The notes beneath the pieces were generated by a model. It worked only from the letters and a program-made list of their open reading frames with translations, searched no databases and was not told where the DNA came from. The position numbers were made by a program, and so were the translations under genes. This document shows positions 8,766 through 18,363 of a stretch of DNA of 64,000 bases, in pieces; within the stretch, counting starts at the first letter, position 1; every line of letters starts with the position of its first letter. Where the stretch lies: NCBI RefSeq assembly GCF_017589465.1, contig NZ_JAELYA010000005.1, forward strand, positions 248,001-312,000, in the 5' to 3' direction. The DNA comes from Pseudomonas schmalbachii (lineage in GTDB: Bacteria; Pseudomonadota; Gammaproteobacteria; Pseudomonadales; Pseudomonadaceae).

Positions 8766-10565
8766 GTGAGTGACCTGAGTCATATCCGCAATTTCTCCAT
8801 CATCGCCCATATCGACCATGGCAAGTCGACCCTGGCCGACCGCTTCATCCAGATGTGCGGTGGTCTTTCCGACCGCGAGATGGAAGCGCAGGTCCTCGAC
8901 TCCATGGATCTTGAGCGTGAGCGTGGGATCACCATCAAGGCGCACAGTGTCACCCTGCATTACAAGGCGAAGGACGGCAAAACCTATCAGTTGAACTTCA
9001 TCGATACCCCCGGCCACGTCGACTTCACCTACGAAGTCAGCCGTTCCCTGGCCGCCTGCGAAGGCGCGCTGCTGGTGGTGGATGCGGGGCAGGGCGTCGA
9101 GGCGCAATCCGTGGCCAACTGCTACACCGCCATCGAGCAGGGCCTGGAAGTGATGCCGGTGCTGAACAAGATGGACCTGCCGCAGGCCGATCCGGACAAG
9201 GTGAAGGACGAGATCGAGAGCATCATCGGCATCGACGCCACCGATGCCGTAGCGTGCAGCGCGAAGAGCGGCATGGGCGTGGACGAGGTGCTGGAGCGCC
9301 TGGTGGCCACCATTCCGTCGCCGGAAGGCGAGATCGACGCGCCGCTGCAGGCGCTGATCATCGACTCCTGGTTCGACAACTACCTGGGCGTGGTCTCGCT
9401 GGTGCGGGTCAAGCACGGCCGGGTGAAGAAGGGCGACAAGATCCTGGTGAAATCCACCGGCAAGATCCACCAGGTGGACAGCGTCGGCGTATTCACTCCG
9501 AAGCACACCGAGATGGCTGATCTCAAGGCCGGCGAAGTGGGTTTCATCATCGCTGGCATCAAGGACATCCACGGCGCGCCGGTGGGCGACACCCTGACCC
9601 TCAGCAGCACTCCCGACGTGGATGTGCTGCCGGGCTTCAAGCGCGTCAAGCCGCAGGTCTATGCCGGCCTGTTCCCGGTCAGCTCCGATGACTTCGAGGA
9701 CTTCCGCGAAGCCCTGCAGAAGCTCACGCTGAACGACTCCTCGCTGCAGTTCGAGCCGGAAAGCTCCGAGGCGCTGGGCTTCGGCTTCCGTTGCGGCTTC
9801 CTCGGCATGCTGCACATGGAGATCATCCAGGAGCGCCTGGAGCGCGAGTACGACCTGGACCTGATCACCACCGCGCCGACCGTGGTCTTCGAGATCGTGC
9901 AGAAGAACGGCGAGATCATCTACGTCGACAACCCGTCGAAACTGCCGGACCTGTCGTCGATCGACGAGATGCGCGAACCGATCTGCCGGGCCACCATCCT
10001 CGTGCCCCAGGAACACCTGGGCAACGTCATCACGCTGTGCATCGAGAAGCGCGGCGTGCAGCGTGACATGCACTTCCTCAGCGGCCAGGTCCAGGTGATC
10101 TACGACCTGCCGATGAACGAAGTGGTGCTGGACTTCTTCGATCGCCTGAAGTCCACCAGCCGTGGCTATGCCTCGCTGGATTACAGCTTCGACCGCTTCG
10201 AGCCGGCCAACCTGGTCCGCCTCGACGTGCTGATCAACGGCGAGAAAGTGGATGCCCTCGCCCTGATCGTCCACCGCGACAACGCCCCCTACAAAGGGCG
10301 TGCACTGGTGGAGAAGATGAAGGAACTGATCCCGCGGCAGATGTTCGACGTCGCGATTCAGGCAGCCATCGGCGGGCAGATCATCGCTCGTTCGACGGTC
10401 AAGGCACTCAGGAAGAACGTGCTGGCCAAGTGCTACGGCGGTGACGTGAGCCGTAAGCGCAAGCTGCTGGAGAAGCAGAAGGCCGGTAAGAAAAGGATGA
10501 AGCAGGTCGGCAGCGTGGAAATTCCGCAGGAAGCCTTCCTCGCTGTGCTCAAAGTGGACAGTTAG
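8766..10565 (+). CDS. lepA: Elongation factor 4 (LepA)
   Basis: LepA is a ribosome-associated translational GTPase thought to aid initiation or ribosome assembly. The 599-residue protein has G1 'AHIDHGKST', G3 'DTPGHVDF', G4 'NKMD' and the LepA-specific C-terminal domain with '[19 protein letters not shown]'. The start is a GTG at 8766 ('[10 protein letters not shown]'), matching the family N terminus; the ribosome binding site is weak. lepB begins 6 bases after the stop, so the pair forms an operon. Confidence 0.97.
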   Translation: MSDLSHIRNFSIIAHIDHGKSTLADRFIQMCGGLSDREMEAQVLDSMDLERERGITIKAHSVTLHYKAKDGKTYQLNFIDTPGHVDFTYEVSRSLAACEGALLVVDAGQGVEAQSVANCYTAIEQGLEVMPVLNKMDLPQADPDKVKDEIESIIGIDATDAVACSAKSGMGVDEVLERLVATIPSPEGEIDAPLQALIIDSWFDNYLGVVSLVRVKHGRVKKGDKILVKSTGKIHQVDSVGVFTPKHTEMADLKAGEVGFIIAGIKDIHGAPVGDTLTLSSTPDVDVLPGFKRVKPQVYAGLFPVSSDDFEDFREALQKLTLNDSSLQFEPESSEALGFGFRCGFLGMLHMEIIQERLEREYDLDLITTAPTVVFEIVQKNGEIIYVDNPSKLPDLSSIDEMREPICRATILVPQEHLGNVITLCIEKRGVQRDMHFLSGQVQVIYDLPMNEVVLDFFDRLKSTSRGYASLDYSFDRFEPANLVRLDVLINGEKVDALALIVHRDNAPYKGRALVEKMKELIPRQMFDVAIQAAIGGQIIARSTVKALRKNVLAKCYGGDVSRKRKLLEKQKAGKKRMKQVGSVEIPQEAFLAVLKVDS

Positions 10566-10570
10566 AACCT

Positions 10571-11425
10571 ATGACGCTGAATTTTCCGCTGTTGCTGGTG
10601 ATCGCCGTAGCCGTGTGCGGCGCTCTCGCCCTGGTCGATCTCGTGCTGTTCGCGCCGCGCCGTCGGGCGGCCATTTCCGCCTATCAGGGCTCGGTTGGCG
10701 AGCCCGATCCGGAAGTGCTGGACAAGCTGAACAAGGAGCCCGTGCTCGTCGAGTATGGCAAGTCGTTCTTCCCGGTACTGTTCATCGTGCTGGTGCTGCG
10801 TTCGTTCCTGGTCGAGCCGTTCCAGATCCCGTCCGGCTCGATGAAGCCCACGCTGGAAGTCGGCGACTTCATCCTGGTCAACAAGTTCGCCTACGGCATT
10901 CGCCTGCCGGTGCTGGACACCAAGGTGATCCCGGTCGGCGATCCGCAACGCGGCGACGTGATGGTGTTCCGCTACCCGAGCGAGCCGAACATCAATTACA
11001 TCAAGCGCGTAGTCGGCGTTCCGGGCGACAAGGTCCGCTATACCAGCGACAAGCGCCTGTACATCAATGGCCAGCCGGTTGCTGAGCAACTGCTGGGCGA
11101 AGAGCCGGGCACCCTGGGCAGCGTCACGCTGTACAAGGAGAAGCTGGGCGCCGCCGAGCACATGATCCGCAAGGAAATGACCCGCTACCGTATCGATCCG
11201 GGCAAGGAGTGGGCGGTTCCGGCTGGTCACTACTTCATGATGGGCGACAACCGCGACAACTCCAACGACAGCCGCTACTGGAACGATCCGAAGATCCCGA
11301 AAGAGCTGCTTGGCATGGTCCCGGACCGCAACATCGTCGGCAAGGCTTTCGCGGTATGGATGAGCTGGGCCGATCCGAAGATGCAAAACCTGCCAAACTT
11401 CTCGCGAGTCGGCGTGATTCACTGA
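10571..11425 (+). CDS. lepB: Signal peptidase I
   Basis: LepB cleaves signal peptides from exported preproteins at the outer face of the inner membrane. The 284 residues hold two N-terminal membrane segments (about 4-27 and 64-80), catalytic Ser90 in 'IPSGSMKPTL' and the general base Lys145 in 'INYIKRVVGVPGD', and the box 'GDNRDNSNDSRYW' near the C terminus. This is the canonical Ser/Lys dyad. It is cotranscribed with lepA and followed by a hairpin. Confidence 0.97.
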   Translation: MTLNFPLLLVIAVAVCGALALVDLVLFAPRRRAAISAYQGSVGEPDPEVLDKLNKEPVLVEYGKSFFPVLFIVLVLRSFLVEPFQIPSGSMKPTLEVGDFILVNKFAYGIRLPVLDTKVIPVGDPQRGDVMVFRYPSEPNINYIKRVVGVPGDKVRYTSDKRLYINGQPVAEQLLGEEPGTLGSVTLYKEKLGAAEHMIRKEMTRYRIDPGKEWAVPAGHYFMMGDNRDNSNDSRYWNDPKIPKELLGMVPDRNIVGKAFAVWMSWADPKMQNLPNFSRVGVIH

Positions 11426-11472
11426 TTTGTGAGTTCGTTCGGTACCGGATGCTGCGTACGGTGCTAGAACCG

Positions 11473-11508
11473 AACGGGGCTGCACGCCGAGAGCGGGCAG
11501 CCCCGTTT
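11473..11508 (+). terminator. Terminator-like hairpin after lepB
   Basis: An 11-base perfect inverted repeat (AACGGGGCTGC / GCAGCCCCGTT) with a 13-base loop follows lepB by about 47 bases. The T run is short (TTT), so it may be a partial terminator or an RNA-processing stop between lepB and the DUF4845 gene. Confidence 0.65.
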
Positions 11509-11561
11509 GCACTGGAGGCCCGTCGGCGACGGGCTGAAGAAATCATCGACATGAGGTCGCT

Positions 11562-11939
11562 ATGAAGTACGCACGTTCGCAGAAGGGAATGTCTCTGCTG
11601 GGTTGGCTGGTGGTTCTCGCCATTGTGGCGTTCCTCGCCAGTACCGCGTTCAAGATCATCCCGCACTATCTGGACTACTACTCCATCGAGAAGGCGATCA
11701 CTTCCGTGGAGACCGACAAGGCCGCTGAGGTGCGCAGCGTTCCCGAGTTCTACTCTTATGTGGGCAAGGCGCTGCAGATCAACAACATCCGCGACCTGAA
11801 CCTCCAGGAGGCGCTGGATGTGAAGCAGCAGGACAACGAGTTCCACGCCCATCTGAAGTACGAAAAACGCGAGCCACTGATCGAGAATGTCGATCTGGTG
11901 GTCCACTTTGACAAAGAATTCCGTGTACGAATGCCGTGA
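11562..11939 (+). CDS. DUF4845 family inner-membrane protein
   Basis: The 125-residue protein has a short basic N terminus and one membrane segment ('[16 protein letters not shown]') preceded by 'QKGMS', giving it a pseudopilin-like look, then a periplasmic part. DUF4845 genes almost always lie between lepB and rnc in Pseudomonas; no function is established. The stop overlaps the rnc GTG start by 4 bases, so it is coupled to rnc. Homology to real pilins is unlikely: the motif lacks the glycine-phenylalanine cleavage site and Glu5 pattern. Confidence 0.85.
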   Translation: MKYARSQKGMSLLGWLVVLAIVAFLASTAFKIIPHYLDYYSIEKAITSVETDKAAEVRSVPEFYSYVGKALQINNIRDLNLQEALDVKQQDNEFHAHLKYEKREPLIENVDLVVHFDKEFRVRMP

Positions 11940-12625
11940 GTAATACCCTGGATAGACTTGAGCGCAAGCTCGGCTACACGTTCAAGGATCAGGACCTGAT
12001 GGTCCTGGCCCTGACCCATCGCAGCTACGCCGGGCGCAACAACGAGCGCCTGGAGTTTCTCGGCGATGCCATTCTCAATTTCATCATCGGCGAAGCGCTG
12101 TTCGTCCACTTCCCCCAGGCGCGCGAAGGCCAGCTGTCACGGTTGCGTGCGCGGCTGGTCAAGGGCGAGACCCTGGCCCTGCTGGCGCGCGGTTTCGAAC
12201 TGGGCGAATACCTGCGACTGGGTTCGGGGGAGCTGAAGAGCGGCGGTTTCCGCCGCGAATCGATCCTCGCCGATGCCATGGAGGCGCTGATCGGCGCCAT
12301 CTACCTGGATACCGGCATGGACTCGGCCCGCGAGCGCATCCTTGCCTGGCTCGGCCCGCAGCTGAACGAGCTGACACCGGTGGACACCAACAAGGACCCG
12401 AAGACCCGCCTGCAGGAGTACCTGCAGTCGCGCGCCTGCGAGCTGCCGCGCTACGACGTGGTGGATATCCAGGGCGAACCGCATTGCCGGACGTTCTACG
12501 TCGAATGCGAAGTCGCCCTGCTGAATGACAAGACCCATGGGCATGGCGGTAGTCGCCGTATCGCCGAGCAGGTGGCCGCCGCGGCCGCGCTGGTGGCCCT
12601 GGGCGTGGAGAATGCCCATGAGTGA
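11936..12625 (+). CDS. rnc: Ribonuclease III
   Basis: RNase III cuts double-stranded RNA, including rRNA precursors. The 229-residue protein has the signature '[12 protein letters not shown]' with the metal-binding acidic residues, a second acidic cluster '[14 protein letters not shown]', and a C-terminal double-stranded RNA-binding domain ('[13 protein letters not shown]' to the end). The start is GTG at 11936 inside the previous stop. It overlaps era by 8 bases; rnc-era-recO-pdxJ is a standard proteobacterial operon. Confidence 0.97.
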   Translation: MSNTLDRLERKLGYTFKDQDLMVLALTHRSYAGRNNERLEFLGDAILNFIIGEALFVHFPQAREGQLSRLRARLVKGETLALLARGFELGEYLRLGSGELKSGGFRRESILADAMEALIGAIYLDTGMDSARERILAWLGPQLNELTPVDTNKDPKTRLQEYLQSRACELPRYDVVDIQGEPHCRTFYVECEVALLNDKTHGHGGSRRIAEQVAAAAALVALGVENAHE

Positions 12626-13532
12626 AAACGCCGAAACCAATGACGTCAGCCGCTGCGGCTACGTCGCCATCGTGGGCCGCCCGAACGTGGGCAAGTCGAC
12701 CTTGCTGAACCACATCCTCGGACAGAAGCTGGCGATCACCTCGCGCAAGCCGCAGACCACGCGCCACACCCTGCTCGGGATCAAGACCGAGGGGGCGATC
12801 CAGGCGGTGTACGTCGATACTCCCGGTCTGCACAAGGACAACGACAAGGCGCTCAACCGCTACATGAACCGCTCCGCCAGCGCCGCGCTGAAGGATGTCG
12901 ACGTGGTGATCTTCGTCGTCGACCGCACGCGCTGGACCGACGAGGACCAGATGGTTCTCGACCGCGTTCGCCATGTGGACTGCCCGGTACTGATCGCGGT
13001 GAACAAGGTCGATCGTCTGGAAGAGAAGGGCGATCTGCTGCCGCACCTGCAATGGCTCGCCGAACAGCTGCCGAACGCCGAAGTGGTGCCGATCTCCGCC
13101 CAGCACGGGCAGAACCTCGAGATCCTCGAAGGGCTGGTCGCCGAGCGCCTGCCGGAAAGCGAACATTTCTTCCCGGAAGACCAGATCACCGACCGCAGCA
13201 GCCGCTTCCTCGCCGCCGAACTGGTGCGCGAGAAGATCATGCGCCAGCTCGGTGCCGAACTGCCGTACCAGATCACCGTGGAAATCGAAGAGTTCAAGCA
13301 GGAAGGCCGCATCCTGCATATCCACGCGCTGATCCTGGTGGAGCGCGACGGGCAGAAGAAAATCATCATCGGCGAGAAGGGCGAGCGCATCAAAAGCATC
13401 GGCCAGAACGCACGCAAGGACATGGAAGTGCTGTTCGACTCCAAGGTCATGCTCAACCTCTGGGTCAAGGTGAAGGGCGGCTGGTCCGACGACGAGCGCG
13501 CGCTGCGTTCGCTCGGCTACGGCGACCTCTGA
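12618..13532 (+). CDS. era: GTPase Era
   Basis: Era is an essential GTPase that binds the 3' end of 16S rNA during 30S subunit maturation. The 304-residue protein has G1 'GRPNVGKST', G3 'DTPGLHK', G4 'NKVD' and a C-terminal KH domain with '[20 protein letters not shown]'. I start at ATG 12618; an ATG at 12612 would add two residues, and the longer upstream frame overlaps rnc and is not protein-like. Confidence 0.97.
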   Translation: MSENAETNDVSRCGYVAIVGRPNVGKSTLLNHILGQKLAITSRKPQTTRHTLLGIKTEGAIQAVYVDTPGLHKDNDKALNRYMNRSASAALKDVDVVIFVVDRTRWTDEDQMVLDRVRHVDCPVLIAVNKVDRLEEKGDLLPHLQWLAEQLPNAEVVPISAQHGQNLEILEGLVAERLPESEHFFPEDQITDRSSRFLAAELVREKIMRQLGAELPYQITVEIEEFKQEGRILHIHALILVERDGQKKIIIGEKGERIKSIGQNARKDMEVLFDSKVMLNLWVKVKGGWSDDERALRSLGYGDL

Positions 13533-13539
13533 TCCGCAT

Positions 13540-13570
13540 GCCGGCCCGCCGCCATGCTGGCGGGCCCGGC
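13540..13570 (+). other. GC-rich hairpin between era and recO
   Basis: GCCGGCCCGCC and GGCGGGCCCGGC form a nearly perfect 11-base stem with an 8-base loop just after the era stop. It has no following T run, so it is more likely an mRNA stability or attenuation element than a full terminator. Confidence 0.55.
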
Positions 13571-13611
13571 GTCCTCCGCGCCTTGCCTGGCGCATCCTTC
13601 GGGTCCGACGC

Positions 13612-14316
13612 ATGAGCTTCGCCCCTGTTCCCCGTCCAGCTTTCGTCCTGCACAGCCGTCCGTACAAGGAAACCAGCGCGCTGGTGGACTTCCTTACGCC
13701 GGAGGGTCGCTTGCGCGCCGTATTGCGCGGGGCGCGGGGCAAGGCCGGGGCGGTCGCGCGACCGTTCATCCCGCTGGAGGCGGAGTTTCGCGGGCGCAGC
13801 GAGCTGAAGACCGTCGGTCGCCTGGAAGCTGCCGGAATTCCCAACCTGCTGGCGGCCGATGCGCTGTTCAGCGGCCTGTACCTGAATGAGCTGCTGATCC
13901 GCCTGCTGCCTGCCGAAGACCCGCATCCCGAACTTTTCGAACACTACCGCGCGACCCTGCCGCTGCTGGCCGCCGGTCGCCCTCTGGAGCCGTTGCTGCG
14001 TGCATTCGAATGGCGGTTGCTGGACGAGTTGGGCTATGGTTTTTCCCTGGATACGGATATCGTCGGCCAGTCCGTGGCGCCGGACGGACTGTATCGCCTG
14101 CTGCCGGACGCCGGACTCGAACCGGTGGCCGACCTGCAGCCGGGCATCTTCCATGGCGCCGACCTGCTGGCGATGTCCCAGGCGGACTGGAGCGCCCCCG
14201 GGGCCCTGGCTGCGGCCAAGCGCCTGATGCGCCAGGCGCTCGCTCCTCATCTTGGCGGCCGACCGCTGGTCAGCCGCGAGCTCTTCATGAATCGCAAGGA
14301 ACCCACTCGTGACTGA
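13612..14316 (+). CDS. recO: DNA repair protein RecO
   Basis: RecO works with RecF and RecR to load RecA on single-stranded DNA gaps. The 234 residues contain the N-terminal OB fold ('[20 protein letters not shown]') and '[13 protein letters not shown]', typical of the family, and have the usual length. The zinc-finger cysteines found in some RecO proteins are absent, as is common in Pseudomonas. It starts at ATG 13612 and overlaps the pdxJ start by 8 bases. Confidence 0.95.
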   Translation: MSFAPVPRPAFVLHSRPYKETSALVDFLTPEGRLRAVLRGARGKAGAVARPFIPLEAEFRGRSELKTVGRLEAAGIPNLLAADALFSGLYLNELLIRLLPAEDPHPELFEHYRATLPLLAAGRPLEPLLRAFEWRLLDELGYGFSLDTDIVGQSVAPDGLYRLLPDAGLEPVADLQPGIFHGADLLAMSQADWSAPGALAAAKRLMRQALAPHLGGRPLVSRELFMNRKEPTRD

Positions 14317-15055
14317 AGCCAACCGAATTCTGCTCGGCGTCAACATCGACCACGTAGCCACCCTGCGCCAGGCGCGCGGCACGCGCTATCCCGATCCGGT
14401 GAAGGCGGCCCTGGACGCCGAGGAAGCCGGCGCCGACGGCATCACCGTGCACCTGCGTGAAGATCGCCGGCATATCCAGGAACGCGACGTACGAGTCCTC
14501 CAGGAAGTCCTGCAGACGCGGATGAACTTCGAAATGGGCGTGACCGAGGAAATGCTCGCCTTCGCCGAGAGCATCCGTCCCGCCCACGTCTGCCTGGTGC
14601 CGGAGCGCCGCGAGGAACTGACCACCGAAGGCGGGCTGGACGTCGCCGGCCAGGAAAAACGCATCCACGAGGCGGTGCAGCGCCTGAGCGCGATCGGCTG
14701 CGAGGTTTCCCTGTTCATCGATACCGACGAACGCCAGATCGAGGCTTCGGCCCGGGTCGGCGCGCCCGCCATCGAGCTGCACACCGGTCGCTACGCCGAT
14801 GCCCATACCCCGGCGGAAGTCGCCCTGGAACTGGCGCGCATTCGCGATGGCGTCGAGTTCGGCCTGGCCCGTGGCCTGATCATCAATGCCGGCCATGGCC
14901 TGCACTACCACAACGTCGAGGCGGTGGCGGCGATCCCCGGGGTGAACGAGCTGAACATCGGCCACGCGCTGATCGCCCATGCCGTATTCGTCGGCCTCAA
15001 GCAGGCGGTGGCGGAGATGAAGGCGCTGATGATCGCGGCGGCCCACCGCCGTTGA
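14309..15055 (+). CDS. pdxJ: Pyridoxine 5'-phosphate synthase
   Basis: PdxJ condenses 1-deoxyxylulose 5-phosphate with 3-amino-2-oxopropyl phosphate in vitamin B6 synthesis. The 248-residue TIM barrel has '[13 protein letters not shown]' at the N terminus, '[13 protein letters not shown]' with catalytic residues, and '[15 protein letters not shown]' with the phosphate site. The GTG start lies inside the recO end. It is the last gene of the rnc-pdxJ run; intergenic repeats follow. Confidence 0.97.
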   Translation: MTEANRILLGVNIDHVATLRQARGTRYPDPVKAALDAEEAGADGITVHLREDRRHIQERDVRVLQEVLQTRMNFEMGVTEEMLAFAESIRPAHVCLVPERREELTTEGGLDVAGQEKRIHEAVQRLSAIGCEVSLFIDTDERQIEASARVGAPAIELHTGRYADAHTPAEVALELARIRDGVEFGLARGLIINAGHGLHYHNVEAVAAIPGVNELNIGHALIAHAVFVGLKQAVAEMKALMIAAAHRR

Positions 15056-15062
15056 TCTGAGC

Positions 15063-15135
15063 GTAGGTTGGTGCTGAACGCAGTGAAGCCCAACATCGAT
15101 GGCGTTGGGCTTCGCAAGCTCAGCGCCAACCTACG
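15063..15135. repeat. Dispersed palindromic repeat, type A (copy 1)
   Basis: It starts GTAGGTTGG and ends CCAACCTACG, an imperfect palindrome with an inner CCCAAC / GTTGGGCTTCGC pair. Six more copies occur in the window (29592, 35114, 35236, 40533, 52936, 56502). It begins 8 bases after the pdxJ stop. Confidence 0.85.
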
Positions 15136-15153
15136 GTGTCTCAGCAGCAGCGA

Positions 15154-15240
15154 GTAGGGTGGAAATCGCGAAGCATTTCCACCGTGCCCACCGTGATTGC
15201 GCTGCATTTGGTGGATAAGCTGCGCGTTATCCACCCTACG
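15154..15240. repeat. Dispersed palindromic repeat, type B (copy 1)
   Basis: It starts GTAGGGTGGAAATCGCGAAG and ends TTATCCACCCTACG. It has the same GTAGG...CCTAC frame as type A but a different interior (GTGGA / TCCAC). A relative lies at 52730. It sits between pdxJ and the convergent cmoB. Confidence 0.8.
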
Positions 15241-15256
15241 CATACCGGTAGCCTTG

Positions 15257-16225
15257 TCAGGGCTTGCGCGCTACCAGCGTGGCGCGCAGCGGCGCGGGCA
15301 GGCCTTCGATGGTGCGGCTGCAGTCGTTCGGATCGAGGAAGTCCGGCAGCGACTGATAGCGCATCCAGTCGGTGGCGCGTTGTTCCTCCACCGTGGTCCG
15401 GCTGATATCCACGCAGCGCACGTCGGCGAAACCGGCGCGGCGCAGCCATAGCTCCAGAGCGGGCACCGAGGGCAGGAACCAGACGTTGCGCATCTGCGCA
15501 TAGCGGTCTTCCGGCACCAGCACGGTGTTGACGTCGCCTTCCACCACCAGCGTTTCCAGCATCACCTCGCCGCCCCGGCGCAGGCAGTCCTTCAGCGCCA
15601 GCAGATGGTCGATCGGCGAGCGGCGGTGGTAGAGCACGCCCATGGAAAACACCGTGTCGAAGCCTTCCAGCTTCTCCGGAAGCTCTTCCAGCGTCAGCGG
15701 CAGGTGCCAGGCCGGCAGGTCGGGCAGGTAGCGCTTCATGGCGAGGAACTGGCAGAAGAACAGCCAGTTCGGATCGACACCGACCACGCTGCGCGCGCCG
15801 GCGCCGAGCATGCGCCACTGGTAGTAGCCGTTACCGCAGCCGACATCCAGCACGCGTTTGCCGGCCAGGTCGATATGCGGCGCGACGCGTTGCCATTTCC
15901 AGTCCGAGCGCCATTCGGTATCGATATGCACGCCGAACACGTCGAACGGCCCCTTGCGCCAGGGGATCAGCCCCTGCAGCGCGGTCTTCAGCTGCTCGCG
16001 GGTCGCTTCGTCGCATTCGCCTTCCAGGGCGAAGTAGCGCTCCAGTTCGGCGGCGGCGGGAGCCAGTTGCGGCAGGCGGTCCACGGCCGCCAGCCAGCGT
16101 TCGAGGTCGCCATGGCCGTCCTCGACCTTGGCTTGCAGTTGCGCGGCGAGGGACTCGCTCCAGGCTTGCAGGGGCGTGCCGGCCAGCTCGCGCTGCAGGC
16201 TGGCGAGGGCGAAACGTTCGATCAT
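15257..16225 (-). CDS. cmoB: tRNA U34 carboxymethyltransferase CmoB
   Basis: CmoB transfers a carboxymethyl group from carboxy-S-adenosylmethionine to 5-hydroxyuridine at tRNA position 34, forming cmo5U. The 322 residues match the E. coli length. The methyltransferase core shows '[18 protein letters not shown]' (motif I) and '[17 protein letters not shown]'. I chose ATG 16225 ('[10 protein letters not shown]'), which overlaps the cmoA stop by 4 bases, showing coupling. The last residues reach the edge of a repeat, but no sequence is lost. Confidence 0.96.
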   Translation of the reverse strand: MIERFALASLQRELAGTPLQAWSESLAAQLQAKVEDGHGDLERWLAAVDRLPQLAPAAAELERYFALEGECDEATREQLKTALQGLIPWRKGPFDVFGVHIDTEWRSDWKWQRVAPHIDLAGKRVLDVGCGNGYYQWRMLGAGARSVVGVDPNWLFFCQFLAMKRYLPDLPAWHLPLTLEELPEKLEGFDTVFSMGVLYHRRSPIDHLLALKDCLRRGGEVMLETLVVEGDVNTVLVPEDRYAQMRNVWFLPSVPALELWLRRAGFADVRCVDISRTTVEEQRATDWMRYQSLPDFLDPNDCSRTIEGLPAPLRATLVARKP

Positions 16226-16962
16226 GGCAGGGCGATCATCGAGGAGAAGTTGAGACACTGGAACCACAGCACCACCTTGGAGAAGCCGGCGGCGAGCAGG
16301 CGCTCGCGGTGGGTCTCGAAGGTATCCGGGCGCATGACGTTCTCGATGGCGGTGCGCTTCTGGGCGATTTCCAGGTCGCTGTAGCCGTTGGCGCGCTTGA
16401 AGTCGATATGCAGGTCGGTGAGCAGGGCATGTTCTTCGGGATCGGCGAAGCAGAGCTTTTCCGAGAGGACCAGTGCGCCGCCCGGCAGCAGGCTCTGGCG
16501 AATCCGCCGCAGCAGGTCGAGCCGCTGCTCCGGGGCGATGAACTGCAGGGTGAAGTTCATCGCCACCAGCGAGCAGGGCTGGAAGTCGAGTTCGAGGATG
16601 TCGGCTTCCTGCAGCTCCACCGGCAGCAGTTCCTGGTACATCGAGTCCTGGGCGAGCATGTATTCGCGGCAGCGCTGGATCATCGCGCTGGAATTATCGA
16701 CGCCGATTACCCGGCACCTTTCGGTCTTCACATGGCGGCGCAGGGCCTGGGTCACCGCACCGAGGGAGCAGCCGAGGTCGTAGAGCACGCTGTCCGGCTG
16801 GGCGAAGCGGGCGCCGAGCAGGCCGATGTTCTCGACGATGGTCGGATAGCCCGGAGCGGAGCGCTTGATCATGTCCGGGAAAACGCGCACCACGTCCTCG
16901 TTGAAGGTGAAGTCGGGGATGTGCGGCTGCGGCTGGGAAAAGATGCGGTCTGGCTCGCTCAC
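16222..16962 (-). CDS. cmoA: Carboxy-S-adenosyl-L-methionine synthase CmoA
   Basis: CmoA makes carboxy-SAM from SAM and prephenate, the donor for CmoB. The 246-residue protein has the SAM motif '[17 protein letters not shown]', then '[17 protein letters not shown]' and '[19 protein letters not shown]', the CmoA pattern. It is the first gene of the cmoA-cmoB pair. No strong promoter was picked in the 139 bases before it. Confidence 0.97.
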   Translation of the reverse strand: MSEPDRIFSQPQPHIPDFTFNEDVVRVFPDMIKRSAPGYPTIVENIGLLGARFAQPDSVLYDLGCSLGAVTQALRRHVKTERCRVIGVDNSSAMIQRCREYMLAQDSMYQELLPVELQEADILELDFQPCSLVAMNFTLQFIAPEQRLDLLRRIRQSLLPGGALVLSEKLCFADPEEHALLTDLHIDFKRANGYSDLEIAQKRTAIENVMRPDTFETHRERLLAAGFSKVVLWFQCLNFSSMIALP

Positions 16963-17101
16963 GCGATGTGGCCTCGGTACGGTGGAGCAGGCGTTGGGCG
17001 GGACGAGCAGGCTGGCGCGAAAACATGACGCCCCCCGTCGACCCGCAGGGGCGGGGCATTGTAGCCGACGTGCGGGGCCGACCCAACCTCCAGGCGACGG
17101 G

Positions 17102-17674
17102 CTACTTCAGCTGGTCGGAGAAGAACTCTCCCGCACCCTGCAGCGGACCGAGCGGATTCTTCTTGTCCTCGACCTTGCGGATGTTCGGCTCGCCGTTGCT
17201 GACCTTGTGCACCACCACATCGTCGATCAGTACGAATACCGAGCGGAACGACCAGCCCTGAACCTCACGCCGCTTGCGGAAGTTGAAGATGTCCGCCCAG
17301 AAGCTGCCGACGCGCTGGCTGTCGGTCTTGCTGAAGTCGAAGGCATAGCCTATGCAGCGGTCCTTGGCCTGCAGGCATTGCACCAGCCCGTCGGGCAGGT
17401 AATCGATCGGAATGTTCGGCTGCACGAAAAGCAGGCGCACGTCGATGAACGAAAGCATCTTGGCGTTGCCCTGGGCCAGGGGGTCGAAGCCGAGGGCGTA
17501 AAGTTGGGAGCGAGTGGTACTGCCAGGACTTACCTGCTTGAAGCGATTCTCCGCGTCCTGATAGTCGAGAAAGGGCGACTGCACCTCGGCGCGCTCGCTC
17601 GGCAGGAGGCTGCCGCAGGCCGAAATCGTCATGTAGGCGACTAGCAACAACGTAACACGAACTACTGCACGCAT
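17102..17674 (-). CDS. Putative lipoprotein of unknown function
   Basis: The 190-residue protein starts with a hydrophobic signal and a lipobox-like 'ISAC|GS' at about residues 17-22, so it is probably a lipid-anchored periplasmic or outer-membrane protein (serine after the +2 position does not signal inner-membrane retention). The mature part has two further cysteines in '[10 protein letters not shown]' that could pair. I do not recognise a domain. It is a single gene flanked by cmoA and the chagasin-like inhibitor, all on the minus strand but with gaps of over 130 bases. Confidence 0.8.
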   Translation of the reverse strand: MRAVVRVTLLLVAYMTISACGSLLPSERAEVQSPFLDYQDAENRFKQVSPGSTTRSQLYALGFDPLAQGNAKMLSFIDVRLLFVQPNIPIDYLPDGLVQCLQAKDRCIGYAFDFSKTDSQRVGSFWADIFNFRKRREVQGWSFRSVFVLIDDVVVHKVSNGEPNIRKVEDKKNPLGPLQGAGEFFSDQLK

Positions 17675-17721
17675 GAGCCGCCTCCATTCGATTGTTCAGT
17701 ATTTCATATAGTCGATGGCAG

Positions 17722-17752
17722 GGCGGCTTGCAGGACTTTTCTGTAAGCCGCC
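17722..17752 (-). terminator. Inverted repeat after icp
   Basis: GGCGGCTT / AAGCCGCC with a 15-base interior lies between the stop of the inhibitor gene and the lipoprotein gene. It has no clear T run on the minus strand, so the terminator role is tentative. Confidence 0.45.
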
Positions 17753-17855
17753 TGGGGGCGTAACGGAATCTTCACGCCTTGCCGGGCACCGGTCGTCCGC
17801 AAGGTCGAGTCGGGGTATCGCCAGGGGCCACGGGGCGCTTGCGTTTGCGCTGGAT

Positions 17856-18251
17856 TCAGCGGGCGCTGATCGGACAGTCGAAGACTTGCGCCGGTGGAAC
17901 TTCCTTTTCCCAGGGGCGCTGATAGGCGAGCTGCAGATGCCCTTCGCCCTGCTGCACGACCCGGAAACGCCAGGTGGACTGGCCCGCGGAACCGATCAAC
18001 CCGGAGTCTTCCGGATTGCTGTACACCTCCGGGCCGAGGCTGCGCAGCACGGAACTGGCGCCGTCGCGCATCTCCCAGCGGAAGCCGGTGGTGGGATTGC
18101 TCGGCAGCATGAGCACCAGTTCCTGGCCTTGCACGAGCCTGAGCGGCTTGCAGTCGTGCGCATCCTCCAGGCTCACCACTGGCGAGGGTTGTCCGGCGCA
18201 GCCGGCAAGCAGCAATGCGGAGAGGGGCAAGAGCTGGCGAAATGGCGACAT
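17856..18251 (-). CDS. icp: Chagasin-family cysteine peptidase inhibitor (lipoprotein)
   Basis: This 131-residue protein has a lipoprotein signal ending 'LLAGC|AG' and the three loop motifs of chagasin/ICP inhibitors: 'NPTTGFRW', a 'SGLIGSAGQSTWRF' segment and 'GEGHLQLAYQRPWE'. Such proteins block papain-family cysteine peptidases. The target in Pseudomonas is unknown; protection against host or predator peptidases is often suggested. I start at ATG 18251; the frame extends upstream only over a non-coding hairpin. It lies directly downstream of asrA on the same strand. Confidence 0.9.
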   Translation of the reverse strand: MSPFRQLLPLSALLLAGCAGQPSPVVSLEDAHDCKPLRLVQGQELVLMLPSNPTTGFRWEMRDGASSVLRSLGPEVYSNPEDSGLIGSAGQSTWRFRVVQQGEGHLQLAYQRPWEKEVPPAQVFDCPISAR

Positions 18252-18316
18252 GACGAATCCTGGTGGCTGGGACAGGCGGCCAGAATAACCTGCAAGCCGC
18301 CTCTCTAAAACCAGGT

Positions 18317-18359
18317 GCCTGCCGTTCCCTGTCCCGTTGCGGAAGCGGGAACGGCAGGT
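18317..18359 (-). terminator. Inverted repeat after asrA
   Basis: CCTGCCGTTCCC / GGGAACGGCAGG flank a 17-base interior immediately after the asrA stop. The minus strand has no T run beyond it, so transcription may partly continue into icp. Confidence 0.5.
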
Positions 18360-18363
18360 GGCA